A stretch of 5,314 nt of DNA from assembly GCA_964394395.1 (NCBI GenBank), contig CAYMWV010000211.1, positions 1 to 5,314 of the forward strand. The letters run 5' to 3'. The position numbers and the translations under genes were made by a program. The notes beneath the pieces were generated by a model. That model was not told the origin of the DNA. It saw only the letters and a program-made list of their open reading frames with translations, and ran no database searches. This document shows, piece after piece, positions 4,513-5,314 of this stretch (position 1 is its first letter; each line of letters opens with the position of its first letter). Source of the DNA: Sediminispirochaeta sp964394395 (lineage in GTDB: Bacteria; Spirochaetota; Spirochaetia; DSM-16054; Sediminispirochaetaceae).

Positions 4513-5265
4513 ATGGAAACCAACAGTATCGAAAAATTTATCTACACCATGGACCACCGGGTGATCTACAGCGACACCGATGCCCGAGGCCTTCTCTCCC
4601 TTCCTTCCCTCTTCTCCCTCTTTCAGGAGGGGGCCCTGCTGCAGGCGGAAGAGCTTGGATTCGGAGAAAGCTACTGTAAAAAAGAGGGGCTCATGTGGGT
4701 CCTCTCCCGGGTGGATCTGGAAATTGTAGACCTCCCCTTTCACCGTGATCTGCTTAGCCTGAAAACCTGGCCAAAAAAACCCCAGGGACCCTTTGCGAAC
4801 CGGGATTTTCTCCTCTTTTCTGCGGATGGGCAGATCCTTGCCCGGGCCACCAGCGCTTGGCTCCTGTTGCAGGCGGAGAGCCTCCGACCGGTCCGTCCGG
4901 CTAGCCTCTTCGAGATCTACCCCTTTGAAGAACTCGGTGCAGCCCTGCCGGAGAGTGCCAGCAAGATCAGTATGAAAGAGGGGGAGCCGGAAAAGGAACT
5001 GCAGGTAACGGCCCGCTATTCCGACCTGGATCAGAACATGCATGTGAATAACACCCGCTATGTACGCTGGTTTCTTGACTGTTTCAGCCCCGAGGAGATT
5101 CGGGCCAGGGGGAACGTCCGTTTTTCAATCAACTATGTGAAAGCTGCAGCTATCGGCGACCAGGTCAAGCTGCAACGGTTTCATGGTGATGGTGAGTTTA
5201 TCATCCGGGGGGTGATGGAGGACGGGAGCAACAGCTTTCTGGCGAAGATCAGGGTGATTGATTAA
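4513..5265 (+). CDS. Acyl-ACP thioesterase (FatA/FatB-like, double hot-dog)
   Basis: A 250-residue cytoplasmic enzyme expected to hydrolyse acyl-ACP and release free fatty acid, ending or diverting fatty acid synthesis. Two hot-dog domains are visible. The first starts with HRVIYSDTDARGLLSLPSLF (15-34) and a long helix (35-50), and continues with the WVLSRVDLEI strand (62-71). The second starts at YSDLDQNMHVNNTRYVRWFL (169-188), the hallmark block, with D173, N175 and H177 matching the Asp, Asn and His of plant FatB active sites. Length suits bacterial members, which lack the plant transit peptide. By eye the usual glutamate about 34 residues after the histidine (in a Y-x-x-E-x3-G-D setting) is alanine here (A211, in INYVKAAAIGD). 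The ATG at 4513 has no ribosome site; the next ATG, codon 13, has none either and would leave the first strand barely intact. The gene lies 66 bp after the toxin and probably has its own promoter. Confidence 0.87.
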   Translation: METNSIEKFIYTMDHRVIYSDTDARGLLSLPSLFSLFQEGALLQAEELGFGESYCKKEGLMWVLSRVDLEIVDLPFHRDLLSLKTWPKKPQGPFANRDFLLFSADGQILARATSAWLLLQAESLRPVRPASLFEIYPFEELGAALPESASKISMKEGEPEKELQVTARYSDLDQNMHVNNTRYVRWFLDCFSPEEIRARGNVRFSINYVKAAAIGDQVKLQRFHGDGEFIIRGVMEDGSNSFLAKIRVID

Positions 5266-5271
5266 AGCAGG

Positions 5272-5314
5272 ATGAAGCTTAAAAAGATACCGCCTTTACA
5301 ATTGTCCTTTTCTG
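5272..5314 (+). CDS. Possible start of an unidentified gene, cut by the window end
   Basis: An ATG six bases after the thioesterase stop opens a frame that stays open to the window end (14 codons, MKLKKIPPLQLSFS). The lysine-rich start followed by hydrophobic residues could begin a signal peptide or membrane segment, but the piece is too short to judge. Purine-rich AAGCAGG directly abuts the ATG, so ribosome-site spacing is poor. It would lie in an operon with the thioesterase. No function can be assigned. Confidence 0.3.
   Translation, partial: MKLKKIPPLQLSFS

Noticed and set aside
4507..5043. A 178-codon open frame on the minus strand
   Set aside because: It is antisense to the thioesterase gene, whose hot-dog motifs are clear. 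The minus frame shows no family features.

Overview
The window reads as ordinary chromosome from a bacterium of moderate GC. Hand counts of single 60-base lines give about 50% in the ferredoxin-like gene, about 60% in recQ, about 57% in the thioesterase gene and about 32-35% in the second toxin-antitoxin pair. An FMN/iron-sulfur EFR1-type protein plus a bacterial acyl-ACP thioesterase suggests an anaerobe or fermenter, perhaps a spirochaete, clostridium or deltaproteobacterium. This is inference from gene content; nothing here fixes the phylum.

Layout. Bases 1-231 are non-coding and hold a small perfect palindrome beside a minus-strand TATAAT, then the leader of the first gene. A plus-strand gene (232-1119) encodes an EFR1-family flavodoxin/ferredoxin fusion. 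It converges on a minus-strand group across a structured 121-bp gap. In transcription order that group is recQ (3856-1922), a Phd/YefM antitoxin (1869-1561) and a ParE/RelE-type toxin (1564-1241). Divergently from recQ runs a second type II toxin-antitoxin pair on the plus strand: a ribbon-helix-helix antitoxin (3942-4169) and a RelE-family toxin (4174-4446). It has a clear promoter/operator of its own. A plus-strand acyl-ACP thioesterase follows (4513-5265), and a possible new reading frame starts at 5272 and runs off the window.

How the genes relate. RecQ is a housekeeping 3'-5' DNA helicase with all core motifs, a zinc site and an HRDC domain. The two toxin-antitoxin modules are unrelated in antitoxin fold and flank recQ on both sides. 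The first follows recQ on the same strand after 52 bp and may be partly read from it. The second is much more AT-rich than its neighbours and looks like an acquired cassette. The ferredoxin-like protein and the thioesterase belong to redox and lipid metabolism and have no visible link to the rest.

I did not find a convincing wholly new system. The best leads are the double palindromic operator of the second module, recQ placed between two addiction modules, G/C homopolymer tracts near the 5' ends of three genes, and a thioesterase that appears to lack the family's usual catalytic glutamate.
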